NCBI GenBank assembly: GCA_051453625.1
Contig: JBOZIK010000001.1
Coordinates: forward strand, 117,124,260 to 117,168,157
Direction: 5' to 3'
Source of the DNA: Welwitschia mirabilis
Taxonomy: Eukaryota > Gnetophyta > Gnetopsida > Welwitschiales
Length of the DNA: 43,898 bases
Shown here piece after piece: positions 1 to 11,718 of this stretch. Made by a program: the position numbers and the translations under genes. How positions within the stretch are numbered: position 1 is the stretch's first letter; every line of letters starts with the position of its first letter. The notes beneath the pieces are model-generated. The model saw nothing but the letters and a program-made list of their open reading frames with translations. It made no database searches and had not been told where the DNA came from.

Positions 1-1528
1 TTTGGCTTTATATTTTTTCAGATGTTGTGCTAGAACTATAGATGCAGCCATTAAGGGGGAGATCTCAGTTGGTCTTTGCTGAAACATATAATAGAGTTGC
101 AATAGTGTTACCTTTGGAACTTATTTTATATGTAGGCTTTAGAAAGTGCATCAGATTTCATTTAAGGTTGTTTAGTCACTTTGGGTAGGATTGTGTTTCT
201 GTAGTTTCTACATCTCATAAACCCACTTTTTAAAACTTGTTCAAACCTAGTAATGGGATAATGTTATAAGAATATTTGGACCAATGTTACCTACCTACAC
301 CTTCAGGTTGTGTTGCAGTTACTTTAAAATATGGGTGAGTGGGTGAATTTTATTTATCTCTCCAGAATAAACAAGTTATGTTATTATGTGAAGCCACACT
401 TATTGAACATGACCCCTTAGAAAGCAATAAGGTATGTATGCTAAATACATTACTAGAAATTAGTATGACTTCTATATGTTACAACTTCATGTGACAAAGT
501 TAATATTTATTTATTAAATAAAATTTTCATGATACTGATTTTATACATTGCTATTCTATAGAATTTAATAATCTTTAGTTATTGAAATGACTGTTGTTTC
601 TATGATTGCAAGTTTGCTGCAATAACTAGGTAACTGAATAGCTTTATATTATTATAGAAGTATCATTTTATGTATTGAGGTTTTTTTTGGGGGTAAATTT
701 TTAAGAAGTTAGATTATAACAAACTATGCTGTATTAGTCAATGTTACATTGCATGAAATTACAAAGGCTTATTAGTTTATTCGCTGAATGAAAATCCATG
801 GATAGATCTTAGGTTTTCATCTCTCTAGTCAAGCAAATGATGATAACAATGTTATTAAAAAGAAAAAAGAAAAAAACAAAGAGAAAAGAAGATAATGCAA
901 AGCTTAATGATAGCATGACTTTGAATACTTCATAAAAAACACATTATCTCTATGTTAATGTAACTTCTTGTTTTAGTTTAAAAAGTTTTTAATAGGTTTC
1001 ATGAATGGAATGGCACATATAATGTGATTAAATTCTCCTTTTTTATTGATAGAATCATAGGTTTTTACATCACATGGATTGCATTCACTAGCACTAGTGG
1101 TAATAACTTAGTGGAAAGATTACAAACGTTGCAACAAAAAAAGCTCTTTTTTTAAACATTTGAAACACTGTTGTGTTAAGAGTTGCTCTTTTTTTTTAAA
1201 ATAGTTTGCGAAGGCATTCATAACTCTAAGGTGTTTAATAATGTTTAATGGTCTAGCAATCAAAACTTCTAAGATTACTATAAACAAATTGGACTACATA
1301 TTCTCCTTACATCTTAATATTAAAGACATTATGCTTTTAGATTTCTATAGAATTTTACTTAAAGAATATATTTGATGAAAGGCTCTTTCTACCATTTAGG
1401 AACTTTTAACACCACATAAGAATGCTTTCATTATGTAGTGCCTATTGAAACTATAAAGTCATTGGAAAACTCTCATTTGAATCTATTTTTTTAAGGGCAA
1501 GGTTCAAGTACTTTAATATGTTTTAAAT
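1..1528. other. No recognisable gene; AT-rich flank
   Basis: No reading frame of useful length and no retroelement domain was recognised on either strand. The first 20 bases look like an intron 3' end (T-rich run followed by cag), but the sequence after it is not open for long. The last part, from about 1510, begins to align with the 3' end of the internal domain seen at about 8100, so the boundary with the first LTR is soft. Confidence 0.5.
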
Positions 1529-1961
1529 GTTAGTAAGTTAATATAATTAGTAAAATAATTGTTAACTTGAGGAATGAAATACAAAACAACATGTGTAATT
1601 TCATATTCAAAAGATGTAATCTTAATAGCTAGTAGAACATAATATGAAAATAAAGATCATTTCATTCAACACATGAAGAAGGAATAACATTAATATCAAT
1701 TCAATGAATAAGAAGAAGATAGAGCAATACTAAGAGTTATACAATCCTAACTTAGATATCAACTGGCTACTAAATACAACCATGAAACATTATTTATAAT
1801 GATGATTCATTATTGCATTATTGATTACTTAATTATTCATTATTAAAATTTTACATAATATAAAGTTTGGATTTCTTATTTCACTTCTTATTCTTCGCTA
1901 TCATGAATTATTTTTAAGCTTCAGTAATTCACCAAAACTACTTTTGCACGAATTCTAAGGA
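1529..1961 (+). repeat. LTR copy 1 of the tandem array
   Basis: It begins with tgttagtaag and ends just before tgatatcagagc. It shares long blocks with the copies near 4766 and 8140, for example gaaacattattt and attattcattattaaa followed by a tttgg segment. The start was chosen by alignment with copy 3, where the homologous point follows a purine run (taaaggg). In copy 2 the end reads ttcttaaca, giving TGTTA...TAACA terminal symmetry for the family. Confidence 0.7.
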
Positions 1962-1973
1962 TGATATCAGAGC
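1962..1973 (+). promoter_or_regulatory. Primer binding site (iMet-tRNA type), copy 1
   Basis: The 12 bases tgatatcagagc match the plant initiator-Met tRNA primer site TGGTATCAGAGC at 11 of 12 positions and lie directly after the LTR end. The mismatch is a G-to-A change. Confidence 0.75.
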
Positions 1974-4765
1974 ATTCTAATGCCCTGTTTTACTTTTGCA
2001 TACTTGATTTCAAGCATTGTCTAGAGCTAAAAATTTTAATCTTAAGAAAAAATTGATAAAATGTTAAGTTCAAAGAAAACTTTGAATCTCCAATATGATG
2101 AAGATAAACCTAGTAAAGCTTTAGGTTTAGAACTTGATAATTTTGTCATCAAGTAAAAATGCTAGTAAGGAAAGAAGTTCATTAATGAATCTTGGAAAGT
2201 GGTTATAATAGATGGTTTTGGTTATTAATTAAGTGAAATAAATTCATTTGTATTGTTTACTAATATTTGTAATCATCTCTAAAGAGATGTCCTAATGATA
2301 GAACAATGCTCCTATGAATTTGTGGTTGTGATTTCAATTCTTAAAAAATTTCTTTCAGCCAAAAACAAAATATTTATAATCAAATGTAAGACATGGTAAA
2401 AGTTGTAATTTGAACTAACATCTTAATTATTCACCTAAAATCAGAAGTATTAATCCAACATCATGATAATTCATGTAAAATTAGAAGTATATAAATGAAG
2501 GAATTAAAGGTTATTTTCATCTAATAACAAGGCATCAAAGTTATAGAAGTAAAAGGAGCCAATCCAAAAAGAAACTTGTTCTTAAACCATTTGTGGTTTG
2601 TGTTATGTAAGAAGTGAAAGATGACCCCATTGAAGATTATTGTCTTATAATTCTAGTTGACAAAACTAAAAAAACAAACCAAAAATATCAAAACATACAT
2701 TAACAAATCAAAAGAAAGCTTTCTTTCTATGAAGCACTAAAACACCATAAAGCACTAGAAGATGAGAATGAATGCTATCTTATATGTAAAGCATCATGAT
2801 CTACTATTATAGAATAACGAAATAATTAAACTAACATTAGTAAGATATATGAAGTAGGCATGTTAGAAATGTTTCATAAACATCTATTAAAACACCTAGT
2901 GATGAAGCTAAAAGCTAGGAAATTATCAACATACCCAATGTCATGTTGTTTCTGACTAATAAATATAAATTTCATAGTTTATTTTGTGACAAAGTAACAA
3001 AACTTGTCTTTCTCCTTCTCATGCCTCAAAATACTATTAAAACAAAGTGGTATTGATATCTCTCATCATTGTTTCTTTAATAAATATACAAATGCATAAT
3101 TTAGATGTATAATTTCCAAAATCTATATCACAAAATTCACTAGGTTTAGTGCTATATGAACTTGTAAAATCAAATAAAGATAAATTTAATTAAAAATCTA
3201 AAATAGTTTTCAATTCCTAAGGTAAAACGTGTAAATTTAATTCATAAAGACCAACGAGAACCATTTTATTCTACTTTTTTTTACCCTTTGCAAAGTTGAA
3301 GTTTATAAGTTTAAGGTATCATGGTCGTGTATTCTTTCATTTCTGTTCATCCTTTGAAGTAGTTGTATAATCAAGTAAGTCAAGTTTAAATCCTTTGTAA
3401 GTTTTCTTTATCAATGGCATGTTATTATTTATTATTCTTTCCATCCTTGCCTCATTTTTTTGATGCATTAATTTGATATTAAACGTAGAAGAAGTATTTT
3501 AAGTTTATTAAATATCATGTTAATGCATTCTTGAAACACAATATAAGAGAGATGCTAAAAAAAAGTGTCACTTAGAGGAGTACCAAATATTAATAAAATG
3601 TTCATCAAAGGTATATAGATAAACAAGTTCAGTGAAATGGAATATTTGAGAAACCTTTACATGAAGAATGTATGTTAAAAACAAAAGATATCAATATGTT
3701 GGTTATCATGTGTTATGAAGAAACTAATTCTATGAAGATAAGAAGCAATTATTTGATGGATCATATGTGAATTATAGGCACTTGGCAATTCTTTATATGT
3801 AATGGCATATTTAGGACATTTAATGGTAATCTATCATGATATCAACCATAATAAACTAGTAGAAATAAGAATGAGTAAAAACAAAGCAAGTCAACTAAGT
3901 AATCTAACAATAACTCAACAAAGCAAGATGATAAAGCACTCTAGCAAAAATTTAATAAAAAATGATAAAGGTGCATTTATTAATTAAGTAAGACAAAGAT
4001 GAACTCTAGTAACAACTCATTGAAGTAAGACAAAGATGAACTCCAATAGCAACTTAGCAAAACATAGTTCTAAGTTACTCAACTTAAAAGGAAGAAGAAT
4101 TACATCTCTTAAAGGAGAGATGAAAAAGCTAAACAGCTTAATAGAACAGGAAGCATTACTAATTAGCTTCATGCTAAAATTGAGGCATTATAGTAAGCCT
4201 AAGTCCTAATACAAGAAGAGTCTACTGAGCTTGTGCACATAAGAAATAACTTAAGCAACCTAAGAGAAGTGCTAGAAAAACTAATAAACCATCTAATCTA
4301 TTAAATTATGTGATCCAACTAAACTAGGTAGTTAAGAAGCTATTAATGAACTAGAAGAATTTAAAGAAATGATAAACTAATTATTAAAACTAGCAATCTA
4401 ATTCTTTTTGCGAAAAAAAAGTTTTTATTTTGTTTTGCTTTGTATGCCTTCCTTTGAAAAATCCAATATCTACTATAGTAATGAAAAATGAAGTTATGCA
4501 AAGTATTTTTATTTGTATTAGTATTATTTCATAACATCATTAATAGATGAAACAAGAACTAACATGAAAGAAATAATTAAAATTTTTTAAATAGGTCATC
4601 TTCGAAGAAGCAAATAAGGCTATTTCCTAAAGAAACTATTTGCTAGACTAAGAGAAACAAATTAAAGATAAAGTATTAAACTAAGAAAAAGCAAAAACAA
4701 TTATTGGCCATCATAATAATACCTTAAGATTAAACAAGGTACTTAAAAATGATAGAAGTTATAAA
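1974..4765 (+). mobile_element. Internal domain 1 of the tandem array
   Basis: About 2.8 kb that aligns in order with 5163-8139. Shared blocks include those around 2095/5285, 2515/5545, 2800/5940 and 4100/7250. Every frame is crowded with stops; the longest open stretch (3802-3987) is a short Lys/Asn-rich peptide without a recognised domain. No RT, integrase or protease motif was seen. A 37-bp tandem repeat lies near 3983. It could be a decayed gag-only element or a non-coding LARD-type domain; I cannot decide. Confidence 0.65.
3983..4056 (+). repeat. 37-bp tandem repeat, two clear units
   Basis: Two adjacent units start at 3983 and 4020, each carrying aagtaagacaaagatgaact. Weaker related units may precede them from about 3915. 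The same repeat occurs in internal domain 2 at 7078-7225, so it is an ancestral property of the element. Confidence 0.75.
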
Positions 4766-5150
4766 GTTATATCCAAAATATGTAGCATTTTCATAAGAAA
4801 AACATGACATAAAAACGAAGATCATTTTATTAAAAACTTGAAGAAGGAACAACATCACTATTAATCCATTAGATAAGATGAAATTTGATGTAATAATAAG
4901 AGTTATACAAGCTTAAGGTAAAGACTTAGGTAGGTGGTTCTTCCATGAAAAACCTACCTCAATACAACTATGAAACATTATTTGTAACAATGATTCATTA
5001 TTTCATGATTAATTAGTAATTATTCATTATTAAATATTTTGTATAATGCAAAGTTTGGTTTTTCCTTTTTATTTCTTATTCTCTATAATCATGAAGCAAC
5101 CTAAATATTAAGTAATTTACTTTAAGTAATTTCAAAATAAATTCTTAACA
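4766..5150 (+). repeat. LTR copy 2 (shared middle LTR), 5' end truncated
   Basis: It aligns with LTR copies 1 and 3 from about their base 70 onward and ends in ttcttaaca just before tgatatcaaatc. The 3' end of the preceding internal domain plus the first part of the LTR, present at 7940-8200 in the next unit, is missing here, so about 350 bp were deleted across the internal/LTR junction. Confidence 0.65.
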
Positions 5151-5162
5151 TGATATCAAATC
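5151..5162 (+). promoter_or_regulatory. Primer binding site, copy 2 (decayed)
   Basis: tgatatcaaatc occupies the primer-site position directly after the LTR end. It differs from the iMet-tRNA complement by G-to-A changes and one G-to-T. Confidence 0.6.
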
Positions 5163-5838
5163 ATGTATATGTTCTATTTCACTTTTATGCACTTAATACC
5201 TAACATGATTGAGAGCTAGAGGTTTTAATTCTAAGATAACCGTAACAAAACACCAAGTTTAGAGTTGAAGGTTAAAGTTCAAAGGTGATGAGATAAACTT
5301 GATGAAGTTTTAAATTTAGAACATGATAATTTCATCCTAAAAAATAGTAAAAGAAAAAGAAGTTCGCTAATGAAACTTTAAAAATAAATAAAACAAATGG
5401 TTGTAACCATTAGTAAAGTGAAATAAATTTTCTTATTTTATTAACTAATATTAATAACAAAATGTAATTCATGGTGAAAATTGCGATTTAAATCAGCTTC
5501 GTAATGTTTCATATGCAATAAAAGGTACAAGAAGGAAGAAAGATAATGTCATTTTCATTTAATAATAAGGCACCAAAGTTATAGAAGTCAAAGTAACCAA
5601 TCCTAAGAAAAACTAGTTCTTATACCATTCAAATTTTTATTTTGTAAGATATGAAAGAGGACCTCATTGAAGATTAGTGCCCTATAATTCTAGTTAAGAA
5701 AACTAAAGTAAATAAAATAGTAATATTTAAACATATATTAATAGGACCAAAAGGTAGCTTTTCACCTATGAATATGAAACATTAGAAAATAATAATGATT
5801 TTTATCTTATAGTTAAAGAACTATGATCCTATGTTATA

Positions 5839-5938
5839 NNNNNNNNNNNNNNNNNNNNNNNNNNNNNNNNNNNNNNNNNNNNNNNNNNNNNNNNNNNNNN
5901 NNNNNNNNNNNNNNNNNNNNNNNNNNNNNNNNNNNNNN
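5839..5938. other. Assembly gap, 100 N, with 16-bp duplicated flank
   Basis: The 16 bases before the gap (5823-5838, atgatcctatgttata) are repeated directly after it at 5939-5954. This fits overlapping contig ends placed with a default gap size rather than truly missing sequence. Confidence 0.9.
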
Positions 5939-7077
5939 ATGATCCTATGTTATAGAATGTTAGATCAGTTAACATACATTGATAAGATATATGAAGAAGG
6001 CATGTGAGAGATGTTCTATAAAGATTTGTTAAATTACCTAGTGACAAAGTTATAAAGCTAGAAAATTTATAGTATAGCTAACATCATGTTGTTCCTCAAT
6101 AATATAGATGAGCTTCACCAAATCTTAAGGTTTCTAAATAAAGGGAAATGATATAAAAAGTCATGTTTTATTCTATGATTAAGTAACAAGAATTTCTTTT
6201 CTTCTCCTTAGTTTTTTAAACATGAGTAGAATAACGTAGTGCTAACATCATTCCATTGTATTTTTGTAAATAAATGATACAAAGGTATGCTTTATATTTA
6301 TAATTTTTAAAATTCATATTATATTTTTCACTTGATTTGGCAATAAATAAACTTAATAAATTTAATAAAGGTAAATTTATTAAAACTTGAAAATTATTTT
6401 TCACTCTCACAATGAAATCCATAAAATCAGTCTATAAAAGGCCAAAGGTAATCATTCTGTTTTACTCCCACCCCCTCAATCTCCCCTTCCTTGTAAATAT
6501 TTTTTCATTACGTTTATTAATTAATTCTACAATCTAATAAGTCCATCGTAAATATTTTACAACTCTTTTTTTTTTTTTTTTTGTTAATGATATGTTGTTG
6601 TTCACTATTCTTTTCATTCTTTCCCTATTATCCAATGCATCAATTCATTATTAAGCATGGAGGAAGTTGCATTTATGATATTTAAAAATTGTATGAATGT
6701 GGTATTTAACTCTATTCAATCTCATGTTAGTACTTTTCTAAAACAAATTACATGAGATACACTCATAAACTTCCCACTTAGAGGGATATTAAATATTAAT
6801 AAAATATTCATCACAACTATAAGGATAAATACATTTTATGAAAGCCAAGATTTAAAAAATTCACATAAATAATGGATGAAAGCCAATATTAAAAAAAATT
6901 CGAATAAATAATGGGTGTTAAATACAAAAGGCATAAATATGTTAGTTATTATGTGTCATGAATACCTTAATGCTAGGATGATAACAATTAACTATTTGAT
7001 GTCATTCTTTATGATATAATAACATATTAGAAATATTTCATAAAAAACCTTGAATGAACTAGTAAATCAAAGAAAAA

Positions 7078-7225
7078 ATGTAGTAAGAAAATGAATTACT
7101 CTTGCAACAAATCAATGAAGTAAGACAATGGAATACTCTAGTAGTAATTCAATGAAGTAAGATAAAGACGCACTTTAGTAACAAGTCAATAAAGTGAGAC
7201 AAAAATGTATTCTAATAGTAAATTA
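7078..7225 (+). repeat. 37-bp tandem repeat, four units
   Basis: Units start at 7078, 7115, 7152 and 7189. Each begins with a variant of atgaagtaagac and ends in a variant of aacaatca. The period of 37 is not a multiple of three, so a perfect coding repeat is unlikely in its present form. Confidence 0.8.
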
Positions 7226-8139
7226 GCAAAACATAGTCCAAGGCTACTTATCATAAAGGAATAATAACCACATATCTTAACAAAGGTAGATAAATACTAA
7301 AGAATTTAATAAAGCATGAAGCACCATTGATGATATTAATGCCCCAATCAAGGAATACCTTCTAGCCTAAGTTCTAATACAACTAGAGTCTCTTAACCTT
7401 ATATGACTTAAACAATAATGTAAGTAGCTTAAAGAAAGTGTTAAAAAAACTAATAAATCAACCAATTTAGCTAAACTAATGGATCTAACCAAACTATCTA
7501 GTAAAGGAGTTATAGATGAATCAAACAAACTTGAAGAAATTATAAACTCACTCCTAGAACTAGAGACATATTTTTTTATATCAAATAATTTTGTTCTATT
7601 TTTTTCCTTATATGTCTACTTACAAAAAGTCAATTTTTTGTCAAAGTAATAAGAAAAGAAATTAGTAAAATATTTGTATTTATGTTATTTTATCATTTCA
7701 TTCAAGGATGAAACAAGCCCTAATGTGGAAGAAAATACTAACTTTTTTTAAAAAAATCATCTTTTTAAAAAGTAAAAAAATACTAATTATTAAAGAAATC
7801 CTTTCTTATATTAAGATAAAATAAATCAGAGATAAAGTATTTGAGTAAAATGAAGGAATAAAGTTGATTAGACATTAAAATAATACCTTAAGATAAAATA
7901 ATTCACTTAAAAAATAATAAGTGATGAATTTTTAAAAATCCTACTTATTCCTAAGATAAAACTAAGAAGATGAGATAGTTTTTAAATGGTTCTAAAGCTG
8001 ATGAACTTAAAAAAAAAAATAAAACTTAAGTATGAAAAACTAATTCTAAAAGAAAAAAAAATTAGAAGATGAAGACAATGTAAACTTAGATGAATATGAA
8101 AAATGAAGACCATATTTAAAAAGAATTTAAATTAAAGGG

Positions 8140-8598
8140 TATTAATAGTAAGTTAACAAAATTAATAAAAAATAGTTACTTGATTAATAAATAATGAAAT
8201 AACATGATCCATTTCATATCTAAAACACATAACCTTTCCCACTAGTTGAACATGATATAATGATGAAAATCGTTTCATTCACAACATAAAAAGAAAAAAC
8301 ATCAAGATCAATACATTATATAAGAAGAAGCATGACAATGTATTAAGATTCCTACAAGCTTAAATCAAATACTTAGTTAGGTGATTTGTCCATAAAACAC
8401 TTGCATAAATATAATAATGAAACATTATTTGTAATTATGATTTCTTATTTTATTATTAATCATTTAATTATTCATTATTAAAAATTTTCTATAATATAAA
8501 GTTTGGATTCTTTTTCTTTTCACTTCTTAGTCTTTGCTATTATAAATTAACCTAAGTGAATTACTTTACTTAAATCACTTTCACATAAATTCTTAACT
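8140..8598 (+). repeat. LTR copy 3 of the tandem array
   Basis: This is the longest copy. It follows the purine-rich attaaaggg and ends before tggtatcatggc. It shares ordered blocks with copy 1 (for example the aacatgatataatgatgaaaa region and the tataaagtttgga segment near 8495). Sequence beyond 8700 does not continue clearly as a third internal domain, so the array probably ends here. Confidence 0.7.
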
Positions 8599-8610
8599 TG
8601 GTATCATGGC
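8599..8610 (+). promoter_or_regulatory. Primer-binding-site-like sequence, copy 3
   Basis: tggtatcatggc retains the tggtatca core of the iMet-tRNA primer site immediately after the LTR end. Confidence 0.6.
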
Positions 8611-9140
8611 ATTCCTGTGCCATATTTAACTTGCACATACGTAATTCTTAATAGTAAGAAACCTTAAAATGTTCGAGCTAAAAGAATCTTTTCAAGATTA
8701 ATATAGTTCTACTTTCCTTTTATAATCTAGACTTTTCACTTGTTTTGATATTTTACTTATCAATGTAATCGTTCTTATACTTGATAGCCTCATTAGAAAT
8801 GTAAAAGTGGATCTTTTTGCCTAAAGAATAGGACTTGCTTTAGTTTTATCTTACTTCATCATGCCACATAATTTTTTATTTAATCTCTTCTTCGAACAAA
8901 AAAAGAGAAAAGAAAAAGATTTTGATAAGAAGTTATAAGCAATAAACAAAATGAAATGTTAAAAGTTTAATAGAATTAAGTAATTTTATTTTTAAATTAT
9001 AAGATAGTATCTTATGTAGACTTGATAATTTATTATTTTAAGAATAAGAAGAAATTAAGGGTATCACTTCTTATTCTTGTTGAGTTTTAATATACATAAA
9101 ATATATAACTAGTTTAATTAAGAACTAATATTATGATAAT
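8611..9140. other. AT-rich remnant after the array
   Basis: The first roughly 80 bases may still be internal-domain sequence; after that similarity to the other units fades. No gene or domain was recognised. Confidence 0.4.
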
Positions 9141-9314
9141 GGTGCGGTAGTCTAAGTGGTTGAATATTCCTCTTATTTTAGCACTTTTTAATGTTTTTCT
9201 TAAAATGCTATGAGGCCCTTGGTGATTCTACTCTTGGAGTAAGTACTGTGAATAAAAGTTTTAAGTTTAACATCTCTTAATTTTTTTGGTTATATTTAAA
9301 ACTTTTTTTTTTTT
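9141..9314 (+). mobile_element. Candidate tRNA-derived SINE (weak)
   Basis: tagtctaagtgg at 9148-9159 fits the RNA polymerase III A-box consensus TRGYNNARNNGG at every position, and the stretch ends in a T run at 9301-9314, as in some plant SINE families. The expected B box is only weakly represented (ggtgattctac near 9219) and lies farther away than usual. It may be a chance match. Confidence 0.25.
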
Positions 9315-9421
9315 GAGGTTTATAAGAAATTATATAATGCTTGTGAGTGTTACTAATTTATTTGACCTCATAAAAATCCATAAATAATCCTTATAAACTT
9401 ATGATCTTACTAGCAAATATT

Positions 9422-10333
9422 TGTTAGCAGAAGCCTAATGAGCTTGTTTGTTTTGGCTAATTTAAATTAAAGTGTCTTTGATAGGATACACGGATGTCTT
9501 TGATGTCTATCCTCAAAGCTCTATAATTTATCTATTCCTTTTAATAAGATTTAACTTCTATGAAGATGTATTTGAGGTCAATAGACATCTGTTTTATGGA
9601 TTGTACATGTCTATTTACTTGAAAAATCTCTATCCTATAAGTGATTTTGAAAAAGGAACCTAAAAAACATAAAACTAAAGTTCTAATGGTGAAAATTTGA
9701 TGGTTAAGTCATCTACCATCATATCTAGGTCAAATAAAACATGTTAAAAGTGAATTTAAAGCTCTCAAATCATCATTATTTCATGATCTTTAATCAAATA
9801 TGTAAATATTTTTACCTTTTATGAAATAACACAATAATCTATACAAAGGATCATATCCTTTTATAAAACTTTAAAGATCTTTAATCTTTGATTAAATCTC
9901 ACAAATATGAATTTGATTATTTATTATTTTATAGAATGAGATTTTATATCATTAAAATAATCCAATATTTCATAAATCTAAAGGAATTTAGACATTAAAT
10001 AAACCTATAACCAAAGAATTGAACATATCAAACTAAATTCATTTAAGTTGCTAAATCAAATTTTGTTATTAAAGATCATCAAAGTACAAAGAAGTAACAA
10101 CATTAAATAATTTAGGAATATTAAATAGAAGTGAAACTTGTCTCAATCTTTTAAGCATGAATGAAGCATTAAGCACAAATGAAGAAAAAGAATCTAGTAG
10201 AAACTCCTTAGCATTTCGTTCTTCTCTTAAAGAGGTATAAGTCTCCTTTCATTTCATTACATAACCAAGTATTTTATAGAGGTCTTTGGAGTTATCCCTC
10301 CTTTATAATCCATGTGGGATATAATGCCTTACA
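9422..10333 (-). repeat. 3' LTR of a minus-strand Ty1/copia element
   Basis: The reverse complement aligns along its length with the plus-strand LTR at 26266-27305. Matching blocks include the segment around 9659-9760 (versus 26800-26910), 9993-10012 (versus 26559-26578) and 9429-9468 (versus 27260-27295). In element orientation it runs from tgtaaggc to ctgctaaca, giving TGT...ACA ends. A TATA-like tctataaaata lies near 10275 on the minus strand. It sits directly downstream of the copia RNase H remnant, so it is the 3' LTR. The open stretch at 9472-9663 on the plus strand is only LTR sequence. Confidence 0.75.
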
Positions 10334-10529
10334 AAATACACATAGTTTTTTAAACATAAAATTTCATTAGCATAAAACTTTATAGACAACAACATCAATA
10401 CATAACCATGATACCAAACATATGATGTATCTACATTGGACTAAATTATACAAATAATCCATTTCTTGGGATAATGTGGAAATTTAATGTTGAAGATACA
10501 AAAATCATGTTGATTTGAAGATGAAATAC

Positions 10530-11200
10530 TTCATTTTACATATTGATAGCTTTATTGTTGACATGTTAGAAGCTTATTTGTAGAAATATTATTGAGCATT
10601 ATTACTTCCTTCTTCACCTTGTTTTCTATGAAGTAGTATTTGATTTCAATGTGTTTACTCTTATTGTAAAACATTTGATCTTGAAAAAGCATTATGGCTA
10701 GGATATTATCTACAAACGTAATAATTTATGTTTTTACCTTTACTTGTAATTATTCAAAAAAATTCAAAATCCATAAAACATACTGAAAGAGTTAGCCATG
10801 AATATGTATTTAGCTTTACTGTATGAAAGAGAGATACATATTTGTTTCTTTAACTTAAAATAAATTAGACTTATCCCATAAAATATGATAGCATCAAAAG
10901 TGGATTTTCTATCTTTAATGGATCCACCACAATTAGCATCATAATAAGACTGAATATCTCCATCTCCTTTTTCAAATTTAAACCTAATTGTGAGTGTGTT
11001 AGGTACGTACCTCATGAAATGTTTAAAGAAAAGAAGATGGCTTTCTCTTAATTCTACCATATATCTAAACATGAATGATGTTGAAATTTTAATACTAGAT
11101 CTTTTAAGACAAAAGGATCTTAAGAAGCCTCTGATTAATCTATAAATGAAATAATCCACCCTTCTTCAATAATCATTCCTTTCAATTCTAAGATTTTAAG
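10530..11200 (-). pseudogene. Ty1/copia RNase H remnant
   Basis: This is a decayed RNase H domain of a copia polyprotein, the activity that removes the RNA strand during reverse transcription. An open minus-strand stretch at 10764-11159 contains KFEKGDGDIQSYYDANCGG followed by SIKDRKST, the familiar copia RNase H region, then LKKQICISLSYSKAKYIF, which fits the KKQ..VALS..EAEY segment. Further downstream (10543-10683) QDQMFYNKSKHIEIKYYF matches the conserved stretch near the domain end. The acidic Glu of the EAEY-like segment is replaced by Lys, and stops occur on both sides, so it cannot act. Upstream, in element order, is the RT remnant; downstream is the 3' LTR. Confidence 0.85.
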
Positions 11201-11718
11201 ATAGTAATGTGGTGGCTTCTTTTGCTTAAAGAAGCCTCTATTTTTCCATCATAACTTATGTAGACTTTGATTAGTATACAATAATGGAATCTTTACTTTG
11301 ATCAACTTGAATTTTCAAAAAAAAAACATCAGGATACTATAATCTTTTATTTCAATTTCAATTTTCATCTCCACCATAAAGTTTCAAATCATTTTCATAC
11401 ACATAACAAGAATACTATGTCATCAACATAAAGAGATATCATAATGAAATGATTACTTCAGTGTTTAAAATATAAAGTGAGCTCTAACATACATTCTTTA
11501 AATACTTTTTCTATCATGTAATCATTAATTCTTCTAAACTAAGTTCTTGGAGACTACTTGAGATCACAAAGAGATTTTTTATGTTTGCACACTTCATTTT
11601 CTTAGCCTTCAATAGTAAAACGTTAGGCTATATAATGTAAACTTCTTCTTTTATATTTCCATCTACTATTTACATCCATTTCATGTAAAAAAAAGCCTTC
11701 ATGAATTGCTAAAGAAAT

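Larger units (their letters stand above)
5163..8139 (+). mobile_element. Internal domain 2 of the tandem array
   Basis: About 3.0 kb homologous to internal domain 1, with the N gap at 5839-5938 inside it. Frames are heavily broken; open stretches such as 6216-6422 on the minus strand are not shared as frames with domain 1 and have no recognisable domain. The 3' end carries attaaagggt at 8131-8140, a possible weak polypurine tract just before LTR copy 3. Confidence 0.65.
1529..8610 (+). mobile_element. Tandem LTR-int-LTR-int-LTR retroelement array
   Basis: Three related segments of about 385-460 bp (near 1529, 4766 and 8140) are separated by two mutually similar internal domains. Each segment ends just before a primer-site-like sequence resembling the initiator-Met tRNA complement. 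This is the arrangement expected when two copies of one LTR element share a middle LTR, produced by unequal recombination or tandem insertion. No protease, integrase or RT motif is visible in either internal domain, so the family looks non-autonomous (LARD-like) or decayed beyond recognition. The repeat relation is read directly from the sequence; the non-autonomous label is inference. Confidence 0.75.

Noticed and set aside
1-120. Splice-acceptor-like T-rich run plus cag, possible last exon
   Set aside because: No long open frame follows and nothing similar to a known protein was seen. One acceptor-like sequence in T-rich DNA is expected by chance.
3802-3987. Small Lys/Asn-rich protein gene
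   Set aside because: It lies inside the retroelement internal domain, and the homologous place in the second unit is not open.
9141-9215. Functional tRNA gene
   Set aside because: No cloverleaf can be drawn: there is no matching acceptor stem and no proper B box.
9472-9663. 63-codon open stretch on the plus strand
   Set aside because: It lies antisense within the copia 3' LTR and its counterpart in the other LTR is not open.
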